Shown: piece after piece, positions 8,459 through 15,338 of the stretch
How positions within the stretch are numbered: the stretch's first letter is position 1
Layout of the letters: each line of letters begins with the position of its first letter
NCBI GenBank assembly: GCA_003215335.1
Contig: QCKM01000002.1
Coordinates: 217,799 to 281,798, forward strand
Origin: Prochlorococcus sp. AG-409-P01
Lineage (GTDB): Bacteria > Cyanobacteriota > Cyanobacteriia > PCC-6307 > Cyanobiaceae
Direction of reading: 5' to 3'
DNA length: 64,000 nt
Notes under the pieces: generated by a model
What the model was told of the DNA's origin: nothing
Databases searched by the model: none
What the model saw: the letters and a program-made list of their open reading frames with translations, nothing else
Position numbers and translations under genes: made by a program

Positions 8459-8875
8459 TTATTCTTTCGAGAAATAATCTAAATCAGCTTCTAGCATGCT
8501 TTGATTATCTTCATTTGAGCAGCATCTGTACATAAGATTAATAATACGTTGTGGATCAATTTTAAGAGCTGCAACCTCATTCCATAGTTTGCGAGTCAGT
8601 TCATCATTCGCGAGATTAAATTGTGCATTAATAATATCCCTTGCTAACGAGAAGACTTTTTTATTAGCCTCAGAGCTGTAAGGCTTATTAGTATTATTAG
8701 TAGATCCTTTTGACAAGTATTTGCTGCCACGGTAGATCAAATTATTTTGAACCTTAGATATTAATTGTCTTTTTTGATTGTAAATGCTTCGCCTGTACTT
8801 TAATTGGACAGATTTTTTATACACAATTTCTTTGTGTTGGGTATATTTGTTGCCACGATAAAGAAGTTTTTCCAT
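8459..8875 (-). CDS. DUF4278 domain protein (138 aa)
   Basis: Two copies of the short cyanobacterial DUF4278 motif are visible, LLYRGNKY at residues 4-11 and LIYRGSKY near 46-53, joined by a Lys/Gln-rich linker. The second half is helical and ends in an acidic tail with two adjacent cysteines (YRCCSNED). Function unknown. Monocistronic as far as can be seen. The ATG at 8875 sits three residues before the first motif, as in the family. Confidence 0.8.
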   Translation of the reverse strand: MEKLLYRGNKYTQHKEIVYKKSVQLKYRRSIYNQKRQLISKVQNNLIYRGSKYLSKGSTNNTNKPYSSEANKKVFSLARDIINAQFNLANDELTRKLWNEVAALKIDPQRIINLMYRCCSNEDNQSMLEADLDYFSKE

Positions 8876-9059
8876 TGTTTAGAGATTGAAGATGGTCAAA
8901 GAACATTTCTTGGACTTGATTAAGAGGCTCTTTGAGGAATAAGTCTGAATGCGCTTTAACCATATGCCCTTTTTATTGATAGCTCCTATGGACTAAAGAT
9001 GTAGTTCATAAGGGCACAAAAAATGGCTTTTTGTCTTTTCTTCCTCCATTTTCACCATT

Positions 9060-9312
9060 TCTCTAGTTTGGATAGAAATTCCTAATTCGCTGAGATCGGT
9101 TGATATCACCTAAAGGGAACTTTCCATTGGCCAGTAGCTAGGTTCCTGTTAAGCCAGGGAATCTCAGCGAAAATGGGTGGTTTGAATAAAGTTTTGATAG
9201 ATCCTCGACCTCAGCAGGGGATTTCTGTTTTTTCTATCTTGGCCTATTTATATTGAAGTTTCAGTTGCTTTTGGGCCCATCTCTTTTAAGGGACCTTGGG
9301 GGAGCTCATTGA
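9060..9312 (-). repeat. Full EVE-start repeat, right flank of the nitrite segment
   Basis: Contains the clearest 11-bp inverted repeat of the family, TTCGCTGAGAT at 9086-9096 and its complement at 9161-9171, around the EVE-start segment. One border has the pair GTTTGAATAAA/GTTTTGATAGA (9180-9201); the other border has a single unit, TATCCAAACTA, where other copies have two, as if one 11-mer was lost. Bases 9128-9312 duplicate 4098-4285. On the minus strand the repeat leads into a 21-codon frame MVKMEEEKTKSHFLCPYELH at about 8997-9044. Confidence 0.8.
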
Positions 9313-9378
9313 GCTAAAGGGGTATATCTTTGAAAAGGTACTTGATTTGATGTCAACCACTATAGAAAAGGAGTGTCT

Positions 9379-10020
9379 TTGGACCTGATTGCTTCTTATC
9401 GCAACCCCGGTTTTGAATCTCTTGCTGATGGGGTTATGTCATTCTTCGATCGCCGTCATGATCTTCAACGTAATGGAGTTGCATTCGGGAATCATTCATC
9501 TTCAGCTGAGTCAGAACCAGCCAAAGTTTCTACAGATATAAGCCTGGTTGCAATTGATCGTTCAGATCCAGAGGCATTTGCTCTTTCAGATGTAGTTGTT
9601 CGAGGTGTTACTGCTGCTCTCAATAAATATCTTCAAGATCGTCCTTTATTTAGAGAATGTGTTCCAGACCAGTCTTTATTTGTAATCCCGATTTTCAACA
9701 TCCAACGTTATGCCCCTGGAGAAGGTTTCAAGCGCTGGCATTGTGATTGGACTATCAGCGATGAGTTGACAGAGCCTGTTCATAGAGTTCTTGCTTGGAT
9801 CCTTTATTGCAATGACATTGATTCAGCTGCCACTGAGTTCTATTGGCAAGAACATAATGAATCTGCAGAAAGAGGGAAACTCTTGATTTTTCCGGCAGGT
9901 CCATCTCATATTCATCGTGGTCAAGTAAATGATGAAGGGACTAAAACAATTGCTACAGGGTGGATTAATGCAGGCACGAGAGATGCCTACCTTTCTCGTT
10001 TGGCAACTGCTAAAGATTGA
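9379..10020 (+). CDS. 2-oxoglutarate/Fe(II)-dependent oxygenase-like protein
   Basis: About 213 aa with a double-stranded beta-helix pattern: HCD as the HxD iron motif in FKRWHCDWTI, ATEFYWQ in the core, and the distal His in GPSHIHRGQV followed by TKTIATGW. This matches prolyl-4-hydroxylase-like enzymes, which hydroxylate proteins or small molecules. The substrate is unknown. The TTG at 9379 has AAGGAG five bases upstream; an in-frame GTG at 9373 overlaps that site and is less likely. Stands alone. Confidence 0.8.
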   Translation: MDLIASYRNPGFESLADGVMSFFDRRHDLQRNGVAFGNHSSSAESEPAKVSTDISLVAIDRSDPEAFALSDVVVRGVTAALNKYLQDRPLFRECVPDQSLFVIPIFNIQRYAPGEGFKRWHCDWTISDELTEPVHRVLAWILYCNDIDSAATEFYWQEHNESAERGKLLIFPAGPSHIHRGQVNDEGTKTIATGWINAGTRDAYLSRLATAKD

Positions 10021-10069
10021 CTGTCCAAAGTTCTCCAATGAATGCCTTATGGTTGCCAGATACAACCCT

Positions 10070-10240
10070 TTTGAGTGATAGCAAGTGCTCTCGGCGAATC
10101 GTGGAGATTTACTCAAACTTTACTCAGACTCCTTTTTACTTCAAATAAGTGGGATATTGACCTAGAACAACTAGACAAGGGAAAAACAACCAATCATGCG
10201 CTGCTTACTTCTTGCCCCACTTTTATTGACATTTTCCATC
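10070..10240 (+). pseudogene. Relic of the 80-aa secreted gene with its repeat and promoter
   Basis: About 165 bp match the reverse complement of 1530-1697 almost exactly: the repeat end, the TTTACTCAAAC unit pair (10108-10129, one mismatch), the upstream region and the first 15 codons from the ATG at 10196. Homology ends at TTTTCCATC, after which the frame reads unrelated sequence. This is a recent, truncated duplicate and shows that repeat plus cargo moved as a unit. Confidence 0.8.
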
Positions 10241-10249
10241 AAAGAAAAC

Positions 10250-10462
10250 TCAATCATCATAAACCTTGCAATGAGAATTGGTTGGATGCCCTTCACACTC
10301 TTCATCCCAAAAATCTAAATTTGGCTCTTGCTTATTTACCTCTAATTCGAGACCACATTCCTTAATAGGCACTTCAACATCATCGATCGTACAAACGATT
10401 TTATCTAGTGATTTGTTCTTCAATGCATCCCCAAGGATGTCGAATGTTGTAGTTAGTTTCAT
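10250..10462 (-). CDS. Small Cys-containing protein with FW-EC-HPT-CK-Y tail (70 aa)
   Basis: Start MKLTTTFDIL, middle IVCTIDDVEVPIKECGLEL, tail FWDEECEGHPTNSHCKVYDD. The tail matches the 54-aa proteins at 12064-12228 and 30977-31141 (FW-x2-EC-x2-HPT-x-S-x-CK-x-Y). The middle resembles LHCFIDDKEVSMEECDL in the protein at 54209-54706. The ATG at 10462 overlaps the stop of the upstream 46-aa gene (ATGA) and AACCTCCTTTG on the opposite strand gives a ribosome site. Cytosolic; possibly metal- or disulfide-linked. Function unknown. Confidence 0.75.
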   Translation of the reverse strand: MKLTTTFDILGDALKNKSLDKIVCTIDDVEVPIKECGLELEVNKQEPNLDFWDEECEGHPTNSHCKVYDD

Positions 10463-10599
10463 TGGAAACCTCCTTTGCATGCAACTGCAAGTTCGTGCCA
10501 GAACTCCCGGGCACCTAGAAAGGCCAAGCATCCAAGAGAAATACCAACAGCTATTGGGAGAATAGATTCAATTAAGTTGAGTCCTTCTTGATAGTTCAT
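10459..10599 (-). CDS. Small single-pass membrane protein (46 aa)
   Basis: MNYQEGLNLIESILPIAVGI with one membrane helix and a basic end. The ATG at 10599 is preceded by CAGGAGGT at good spacing; the longer frame starting at 10689 is not supported. Its stop overlaps the start of the 70-aa gene, so the two are translationally coupled. A short hydrophobic frame (MLLLALGGLW) precedes it in another frame. Confidence 0.65.
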   Translation of the reverse strand: MNYQEGLNLIESILPIAVGISLGCLAFLGAREFWHELAVACKGGFQ

Positions 10600-10771
10600 T
10601 ACAGACCTCCTGAGGAAGTTTTGCGAGGGGCTTGCGACCAAAGCCCCCCTAAAGCCAGTAAGAGCATTTACCTTGTATTTATTGCCCATCTAGGCTCTAC
10701 TTAATTTTTAATTGTTAATAGTAACAATGTCTATGGTGCTATTACTAAAGTACTTACCCTCAATAATCTAT

Positions 10772-11164
10772 TCATGGAAGCCAAGAACTTGCAGGCAGTG
10801 GCATAGAAGATATGTCTTCTTGATCTTTAAGAGAGGAATCCTTTAAATCACAAGCCAAATCACATTCGGTCAAGTCTGGGTTGGCGAGTCGATCGAGAAT
10901 TCTTGTCATGTCTACTGCGGAAAGTTCACCATCACTGCTCCACTTCAATGTGGTTTTCCTTTGAGCAGAAACCTTATCAGAAACTTCCGTAATCAAACTA
11001 TCCTTACCTTCCAAATCGTCCAAGTATGCCTTGGCAGAATGCAAGTCTCTTGAGTACACACAACGGCTTCTTGAGCATGATCGAAATATCCGACCATTAT
11101 CACCTCTAAAACAAGTAATTGAACCGCCTTTAGGGCTAATCAATAAGGGATTTGTCGTAATCAT
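10772..11164 (-). CDS. Unrecognised protein with several cysteines (130 aa)
   Basis: The N-terminal part contains ITCFRGDNGRIFRSCSRSRC (three Cys among basic residues), followed by helices and an acidic tail with LTECDLACDL. The start at 11164 overlaps the end of the small Cys protein at 11136-11321 by 29 bp, so the two are probably co-expressed. Not recognised; a metal-binding or redox role is possible but unproven. Confidence 0.65.
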   Translation of the reverse strand: MITTNPLLISPKGGSITCFRGDNGRIFRSCSRSRCVYSRDLHSAKAYLDDLEGKDSLITEVSDKVSAQRKTTLKWSSDGELSAVDMTRILDRLANPDLTECDLACDLKDSSLKDQEDISSMPLPASSWLP

Positions 11165-11321
11165 TTTTTGCCTCCTCTTTAAGATGAACCTCTATACATT
11201 GAGTGACACATTGGATGCCATCATCACCTAACGAGCAGGCAGTAATGCATTCAAAATACTCATCAATAGCATCGTGTTCGATGTCAACATCTTGCATGTC
11301 ATAAGATCTTGTTGTGGACAT
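11136..11321 (-). CDS. Small acidic four-Cys protein (61 aa)
   Basis: Core EYFECITACSLGDDGIQCVT then CIEVHL. The pattern Y-x-ECITAC-x8-CVT-x-C-x-E-x-HL is shared with the 51-aa protein at 58549-58704, so this is a real family with CxxxC-type pairs at the ends of two helices. The ATG at 11321 has GGAGGTG upstream at good spacing. Function unknown. Confidence 0.8.
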   Translation of the reverse strand: MSTTRSYDMQDVDIEHDAIDEYFECITACSLGDDGIQCVTQCIEVHLKEEAKNDYDKSLID

Positions 11322-11503
11322 GACTTGCACCTCCTTCAGATTGAAGTAGAACCTATCATAAAAAATTCTATTTTAGAAATTTAGTAACAAAATATGCAGT
11401 GATTAGGTAATCCTTACTAGCCAAATATGACTTAATGAAGTTTTAAGACTTAACTATATTTTTGCTGTTAAATATAGTTTGAATGGACTTATAAAAATAA
11501 CAA

Positions 11504-11539
11504 AAACCGACCTTCCTTTGCAAGCAAGGAGGTCGGTTT
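11504..11539. terminator. Strong hairpin, terminator-like
   Basis: AAACCGACCT pairs with AGGTCGGTTT around TTGCAAGC, with a T-run on the minus-strand side. It probably ends minus-strand transcripts coming from 12 kb. Confidence 0.6.
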
Positions 11540-11691
11540 CATGTGTATATTTTTAGAAGCTTCTTGCTCTTAATCGCCTGGGGCCAAGTGTCTAGGTGTA
11601 AGGCTGATAAAACTCAATTAAGGGCACCTAAAACGATGCATCAGAGTGTCATTAATGCTAGGAAAGCATCTACGACCAGCCCACTTATAAA

Positions 11692-11826
11692 ATGAGAATG
11701 TTGGAGCAGGGACCAGAAGTCAATTCGCTTCTATTTGATACTCAGGTGGAGTGTCGATCATTAATCCCTCCGTGTGTCAGTGAAATAATTTTGTATCAAC
11801 CGTTACATTATTGCAATCCGCCTTAA
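11692..11826 (+). CDS. Possible 44-aa protein
   Basis: MRMLEQGPEVNSLLFDTQVE and onwards, with Cys at 21, 28 and 41. The codon pattern looks coding, but no SD or homologue is seen. It overlaps the next small frame as TAATG. Confidence 0.35.
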   Translation: MRMLEQGPEVNSLLFDTQVECRSLIPPCVSEIILYQPLHYCNPP

Positions 11827-11921
11827 TGCTTATTCCTTCTCCAATCACTGCTAAGCAAAAACAAATAAAGACTGGTTTTGGCGTATACGCCAGAATGAGA
11901 GCAGGTTGGAAGATTCTCTAG
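11826..11921 (+). CDS. Possible 31-aa basic peptide
   Basis: Starts in the TAATG overlap with the previous frame (MLIPSPITAKQKQIKTGFGV and onwards). Its gene contains a perfect 14-bp palindrome, TGGCGTATACGCCA, at 11879-11892, which could instead be a protein-binding site. Confidence 0.3.
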   Translation: MLIPSPITAKQKQIKTGFGVYARMRAGWKIL

Positions 11922-12063
11922 TCCCTAAAAGCGAAGGAAATTATTGAGGAAGTTTGGAATAAGAAGAGATTCGTAAATGGGTTTAGTTATCCATCGTTGA
12001 AGCATGAACGCTCATGCTGAGCTTCTGTGTGCAAATCTCAAAGATATCGGCAAGGAATTCTGT

Positions 12064-12228
12064 CTACAATTCGTAGAGCTTACAGGTGGATTTTGTGGGA
12101 TGAAGTTTGCATTCCTGTTCCCAAAAGTCGCCCTGCCTTTCATTAGGTAACTGATAAGAGAAATCGTGAATACGGTCAATATCTCTAAGTGGGTTCGCAA
12201 CAACAGTAAAAGGAGTTCTTAGTTTCAT
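12064..12228 (-). CDS. 54-aa protein with FW-EC-KLHPTKS-CK-Y tail, block A
   Basis: MKLRTPFTVVANPLRDIDRI at the start and FWEQECKLHPTKSTCKLYEL at the end. It has exactly the same length as, and is homologous to, the protein at 30977-31141, and shares the tail with the protein at 10250-10462. AGGAGG precedes the ATG at 12228. It is divergent from the coiled-coil gene at 12437, and both genes are duplicated together in inverted order at 30.4-31.1 kb. Function unknown; the Cys and His of the tail could bind metal. Confidence 0.8.
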   Translation of the reverse strand: MKLRTPFTVVANPLRDIDRIHDFSYQLPNERQGDFWEQECKLHPTKSTCKLYEL

Positions 12229-12436
12229 AATCCTCCTATTCGGTTACTTCCTTTTTAACACATCTATAAGAATTAGATATAGGGTTTTTACTCAAGTATT
12301 TAGGCTTTACGGTTCTCACTGACTAAAGTGTTATTAACCGAAACAGGTGATATTTACCGAATCAATTTCTTCGGTTTACATCATTACTTTATCTGAAAAG
12401 TTAGGACAAAGTAAGAGTGTTCCCGCACAGAACATC

Positions 12437-12730
12437 ATGTACACATCTTTATTCGATACTTTCTTTGCCGACTCTTTCTTCTCACCTACCAGGACTGTTT
12501 ATGTTGTCTCTGATAGCCAACTAGAAGAGATCAAGCGTAAGCAGCGGCAAGAGGAGCTCGACAATCTTGAGGCTTCTCGCAAGAGACTAGAAGAAACTTA
12601 TCAGTCACGCATCAAAATCATTGATGAACGAGAGCATGAGCTTCAAGAAGAGCTAAAAGCTCTAGCGCCAGCAGAAAAAAAAACCGAACTCTCTGCTGAA
12701 GAACCTGAAAAATGCGCTGTCAAGGCTTAA
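12437..12730 (+). CDS. Coiled-coil protein (97 aa), block A
   Basis: MYTSLFDTFFADSFFSPTRT then a long charged helix (residues 28-80, RKQRQEELDNLEASRKRLEE) and a tail ending CAVKA. Nearly identical to 30475-30768 and of equal length; differences are confined to the first 20 residues. The ATG at 12437 is used because homology of the copies starts there. Its 3' region carries a GTGATGGGGATCAC hairpin (12748-12761) and then a GC-rich terminator. Probably forms a dimeric coil; partner unknown. Confidence 0.85.
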   Translation: MYTSLFDTFFADSFFSPTRTVYVVSDSQLEEIKRKQRQEELDNLEASRKRLEETYQSRIKIIDEREHELQEELKALAPAEKKTELSAEEPEKCAVKA

Positions 12731-12747
12731 TCCTTTCGACTCACTGA

Positions 12748-12761
12748 GTGATGGGGATCAC
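12748..12761. promoter_or_regulatory. GTGAT-GGGG-ATCAC hairpin in the coiled-coil 3' UTR
   Basis: Perfect 5-bp stem with a GGGG loop, 18 nt after the stop codon, conserved in the duplicate at 30 kb. It is complementary to the CCCCATCAC motif of the small RNA candidates at 12892 and 61906. Confidence 0.55.
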
Positions 12762-12771
12762 TAACGACGTA

Positions 12772-12798
12772 TTCAAGGGGCCTTAATGGCTCCTTTTT
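12772..12798 (+). terminator. Terminator of the coiled-coil gene
   Basis: AAGGGGCCTTAATGGCTCC followed by a T-run. The duplicate at 30.40 kb has the same position with GGGG and CCCC arms and a longer T-run. Confidence 0.6.
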
Positions 12799-12891
12799 CT
12801 TGTCCAGTTGTTAGAGGAAACATTCTTTTATCAATAAGGAGTTAAAAAAAGCCCCCATGCAGAAAAGAGGCTTCTTGTATTAAGACCGTTT

Positions 12892-13091
12892 GATCCCCAT
12901 CACCCGGCCATTGGGCTGACAGTAGTCACTGTCAAACGATTTGTCATCGGTAGATACACGCTATTTATAGTGTGACTTATACAACTGATAAGAAAATACA
13001 CTACTTATGGGGGTTGATTTTAAGCTGAATGTCTCTTAGAAAATAAGCTCCCCATCACCCAGGTCCCGCGCGTTTAGCAAGGGCCTTTTTT
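12892..13091 (+). ncRNA. Small RNA candidate with two CCCCATCACCC motifs, copy 1
   Basis: TATTAA forms a good -10 element, after which the RNA would begin with GATCCCCATCACCC (motif 12895-12905). A second CCCCATCACCC lies at 13050-13060, followed by AGGTCCC and a hairpin with a T-run at 13086. The locus at 61.7-61.9 kb has the same order, motif spacing (155 versus 154 nt), a shared internal TGGGGGTTG segment and CTTAGAAA, and a terminator. No conserved frame is present. The motif is complementary to hairpins after both coiled-coil genes. Not a tmRNA, 6S or SRP RNA by sequence; identity unknown. Confidence 0.65.
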
Positions 13092-13255
13092 ATTGCCTAG
13101 GTCTAAGCACCATCCAGTGCTCTGTGATCCAGACACCCTAGTTAGGACAGTCGATCCCGTCAGAAAGCAGTAAGTTTTGAGTATGAATTAGTAGAAAATT
13201 CTCTAGCAAAATTGCTGAGAGGCTTTAGTTTTTATTTGCCAGCAGGAATTATCTA

Positions 13256-13453
13256 ATGTCTATTGATCCTGAAGTCATCCCTCCTTCTAGTTCAGCAGGC
13301 AAAAATGCAGTCAGCTTTGTGCCTAAATGGGCTATTTACGGAGCTATTGGGTTAGGGGTATTAGTTGTCGTTGGGATAGTGAAAGCTCTTCTCCCATTGA
13401 TCTTGATGGGACTACTAATAGGTTTTATCTGGAAACAAGCCAAGACTTACTAA
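13256..13453 (+). CDS. Small membrane protein (65 aa)
   Basis: Soluble N-terminal 24 residues, then a long hydrophobic stretch (WAIYGAIGLGVLVVVGIVKA and on to LLIGFIW), probably two membrane passes, and a basic end. The ATG at 13256 has CAGGAAT upstream. Single gene; the hairpin at 13536 may end its transcript. Family not recognised. Confidence 0.7.
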   Translation: MSIDPEVIPPSSSAGKNAVSFVPKWAIYGAIGLGVLVVVGIVKALLPLILMGLLIGFIWKQAKTY

Positions 13454-13475
13454 ATCGAGATAGAAGCAAAGACTA

Positions 13476-13619
13476 ATGACTGAAAAGAAAACAGCGGCAA
13501 AAAGAATCCTTGAATTGTTCGGAGATTCCATGAAGAAGGGGGACGTATTTCGATGTCCCCCTTTGAGTCCAGCTCTTATTTTTTACACCAACGAGCTTAG
13601 ACTCCTAGTTCATTTCTAG
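13476..13619 (+). CDS. Possible 47-aa protein
   Basis: MTEKKTAAKRILELFGDSMK and onwards; the first half looks like a real basic helix. However, a GGGGGAC/GTCCCCC hairpin (13536-13564) falls inside it, so only one of the two readings may be right. Confidence 0.3.
   Translation: MTEKKTAAKRILELFGDSMKKGDVFRCPPLSPALIFYTNELRLLVHF
13536..13564 (+). terminator. Strong hairpin
   Basis: AAGGGGGAC pairs with GTCCCCCTT around an 11-nt loop. A short T-run follows. Likely end of the 13256 transcript. Confidence 0.5.
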
Positions 13620-13654
13620 CCAACCAATAACCAAGACCCAAGAGTAAAAACACC

Positions 13655-13745
13655 TCTTTTGCTCTTCACTGGCTAATGAACAGTTAAAAGCTATTGTTAC
13701 CAAGGGGTCTGAGGCATTAACCAAAATCCATTCGAACTTTTAAGA
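13655..13745 (+). repeat. Decayed EVE-start repeat
   Basis: CACTGGCTAATGAACAGTTA then a TTACCAAGGGGTCTGAGG segment, matching the post-start half of the 4.1 and 21.3 kb copies. The border units are no longer clear. Confidence 0.55.
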
Positions 13746-13919
13746 CGCCATTAATTGAGCGTTAAGTAGACGCTTGGCCTTCTCCTTTCTTGCAGCAGAA
13801 TTGGCATTTAAAGCTGACTGGTCGTGAAATTTACTTCCATGGGAAGTGGCAATTAACTGAGCCTTGTGAATGCGATCTGCTCGTTTGATGTGCGAGCGAA
13901 TTAATGGGAGAGTGTTCAT
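13740..13919 (-). CDS. Small basic protein (59 aa), duplicated
   Basis: MNTLPLIRSHIKRADRIHKA then QLIATSHGSKFHDQSALNAN and a Lys/Ala tail. The ATG at 13919 has GGAGGAAC upstream. A second gene of the same length is at 38967-39146, with about 80 bp of similar upstream DNA. Positively charged and helical, so nucleic-acid binding is possible but not shown. The longer frame from 13976 is not needed. Confidence 0.75.
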   Translation of the reverse strand: MNTLPLIRSHIKRADRIHKAQLIATSHGSKFHDQSALNANSAARKEKAKRLLNAQLMAS

Positions 13920-14019
13920 TACGTTCCTCCGAAGTGACAGCCCCGTTCCCTGCTGCCAAAACATGCATCCCAGCAAAGGGACGAACGTATAGAAATAGTA
14001 GCAACGGATACCAAATATT

Positions 14020-14060
14020 GGTTATGAAAAATCACCTATCAAACTTTATGCAAACTAGAG
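14020..14060 (+). repeat. Short EVE-start repeat remnant before the seven-gene cassette
   Basis: GGTTATGAAAAATCACC and the unit pair TATCAAACTT/TATGCAAACT (10-bp spacing through one missing base), then AGAGAAATGGTCAAAATAG. It leads directly into the operon starting at 14092. Confidence 0.6.
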
Positions 14061-14091
14061 AAATGGTCAAAATAGAAGAAGTAGCGGCAGA

Positions 14092-14388
14092 ATGAAAGAC
14101 CTTCCACCTCACTTCCTTCGGGAAAAAGAAAAAGAAGTTGTCTTCCATATTCCTGGTGCATTCCCAACACCGATGGTTGCTGAACTAATGCAGGCATATT
14201 TCCCTGAATACAAGACTATTCTTATTCGCTGTGCTGAAACCTTTTATCGGATGCGTGAGAGTGCAAGGGTATGGCTGTTGATTGGAAAGAATCAGATGGA
14301 GCAGAGTGGCAGGAAGAGTTCAAGCAACTCAAAGGGACTGTCTCTATTCATGACCTCAAATTGCTGGATGAAGGAGCAACAACCATGA
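14092..14388 (+). CDS. Unrecognised protein, first gene of a small-gene cassette
   Basis: MKDLPPHFLREKEKEVVFHI then GAFPTPMVAELMQAYFPEYK. The ATG overlaps the stop of a short frame that follows the repeat (GAATGAAAG). The last third overlaps the next gene in another frame for 118 bp, and its residues after about 62 look like a shadow of that gene. A frameshift near 14265 that once separated or joined the two is possible. Family unknown. Confidence 0.55.
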   Translation: MKDLPPHFLREKEKEVVFHIPGAFPTPMVAELMQAYFPEYKTILIRCAETFYRMRESARVWLLIGKNQMEQSGRKSSSNSKGLSLFMTSNCWMKEQQP

Positions 14389-14477
14389 AAGATGCATGGC
14401 GATTAGGAGCTCTTCATGCTGAATACAAACGACTGAAGAGAAACCAACCACCAGGCCTGCCAGATATAAAGCGATGA
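14271..14477 (+). CDS. Unrecognised protein (68 aa), second gene of the cassette
   Basis: MAVDWKESDGAEWQEEFKQL then a Lys/Arg-rich tail ending PPGLPDIKR. CAAGGGT precedes the ATG. The stop overlaps the next start by 4 bp (ATGA). It could be the 3' part of the previous gene after a frameshift. No motif recognised. Confidence 0.6.
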   Translation: MAVDWKESDGAEWQEEFKQLKGTVSIHDLKLLDEGATTMKDAWRLGALHAEYKRLKRNQPPGLPDIKR

Positions 14478-14590
14478 ACTATTCCGATGCGCTGTTCATA
14501 TTTGCTCCCACCATTGGATTGGTGATTTTCTTTGTGGTGATGAATATCGTGATTACAAGGGTCTTCACCAATGACCGAAACAGAAGATGA
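14474..14590 (+). CDS. 38-aa membrane protein, third gene of the cassette
   Basis: MNYSDALFIFAPTIGLVIFF and VVMNIVITRVFTNDRNRR: one membrane helix with a basic end. It overlaps both neighbours through ATGA junctions. Too short for most gene finders. Phage-like gene packing. Confidence 0.65.
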   Translation: MNYSDALFIFAPTIGLVIFFVVMNIVITRVFTNDRNRR

Positions 14591-14796
14591 TTGATGCCTA
14601 CACCTTTGAGCAATGCAAGAAAGATAAGGAGATTAGACAACTCAAAATCAAGAACTTGGAGCATGCCATCTATCAGTCAGAAGCGATGATCGCTGAATCG
14701 CAAATGGATGGAGATGCCTTGACCTTTTTAAGGAGGAAGGTTGCCGACTCCAGGCAAGATCTAGAAGTTCTTTATTTAATTAATGATCAGGAGTAA
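14587..14796 (+). CDS. Helical cytosolic protein (69 aa), fourth gene of the cassette
   Basis: MIDAYTFEQCKKDKEIRQLK then ESQMDGDALTFLRRKVADSR; almost entirely charged helix with coiled-coil character. Starts in an ATGA overlap. Not recognised. Confidence 0.65.
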   Translation: MIDAYTFEQCKKDKEIRQLKIKNLEHAIYQSEAMIAESQMDGDALTFLRRKVADSRQDLEVLYLINDQE

Positions 14797-14850
14797 ATGA
14801 GACCCTGCTAGAAAAGACAAGGGGACTCAATTGATAATGAGGTTTTGACT

Positions 14851-15006
14851 ATGGATTGGGACACAGCAAGAGCACACTGCAAAGAGAAAGACTGGAAGTG
14901 GAGTCTGGATTTGATCGACAAGTATCAGAAGGAGATGGAAGAACTAAAAGACGAGAATGTGAAACTAAAGCGTCAGTTAGTCCTTCGCTCTCAACTGAAA
15001 AAGTAA
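14851..15006 (+). CDS. 51-aa charged helical protein, fifth gene of the cassette
   Basis: MDWDTARAHCKEKDWKWSLD then LIDKYQKEMEELKDENVKLK, a short coiled coil. It ends in a TAATG overlap with the next gene. A longer frame in the same stretch (from 14856) is a shadow. Confidence 0.65.
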   Translation: MDWDTARAHCKEKDWKWSLDLIDKYQKEMEELKDENVKLKRQLVLRSQLKK

Positions 15007-15338
15007 TGCCAGTCTTGATAATTGGTTGGAGCGTGTACGACAAACTCCCAGATGAAGAGCAAAAGGAGTTTGCGTTAGTAGAGCGTTATAGGACTGATTA
15101 TTTCTATGAGTGCTATGAGTATGAAAATGCCAAGGGAAATAAAAATTATGAGTGGAGTGATCGATGCTTTAACAGTCAGGAAGAGTTATTGGACTTCTTT
15201 GGTTATGAAATGATCGAAGACTTAAATTCAGATGCCGCGTATGCAAGACGCGTAGAGACCTTCACTGATGAAGATAAAAAGAGATGGATGAAATTAAGTG
15301 ATGCTGGAAATCAAATCAAAGTAATGGGAGCAAACTAA
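15006..15338 (+). CDS. Unrecognised protein (110 aa), sixth gene of the cassette
   Basis: MPVLIIGWSVYDKLPDEEQK, then an aromatic acidic centre (RYRTDYFYECYEYENAKGNK) and TDEDKKRWMKLSDAG. Acidic and soluble. The TAATG start couples it to the fifth gene, and the next gene begins directly at its stop. No family identified. Confidence 0.7.
   Translation: MPVLIIGWSVYDKLPDEEQKEFALVERYRTDYFYECYEYENAKGNKNYEWSDRCFNSQEELLDFFGYEMIEDLNSDAAYARRVETFTDEDKKRWMKLSDAGNQIKVMGAN

Noticed and set aside
12004..12153. A 49-codon plus-strand frame (MNAHAELLCANLKDIG)
   Set aside because: It lies opposite the 54-aa gene at 12064-12228, which has an SD and a clear paralogue; the plus-strand frame is a shadow.
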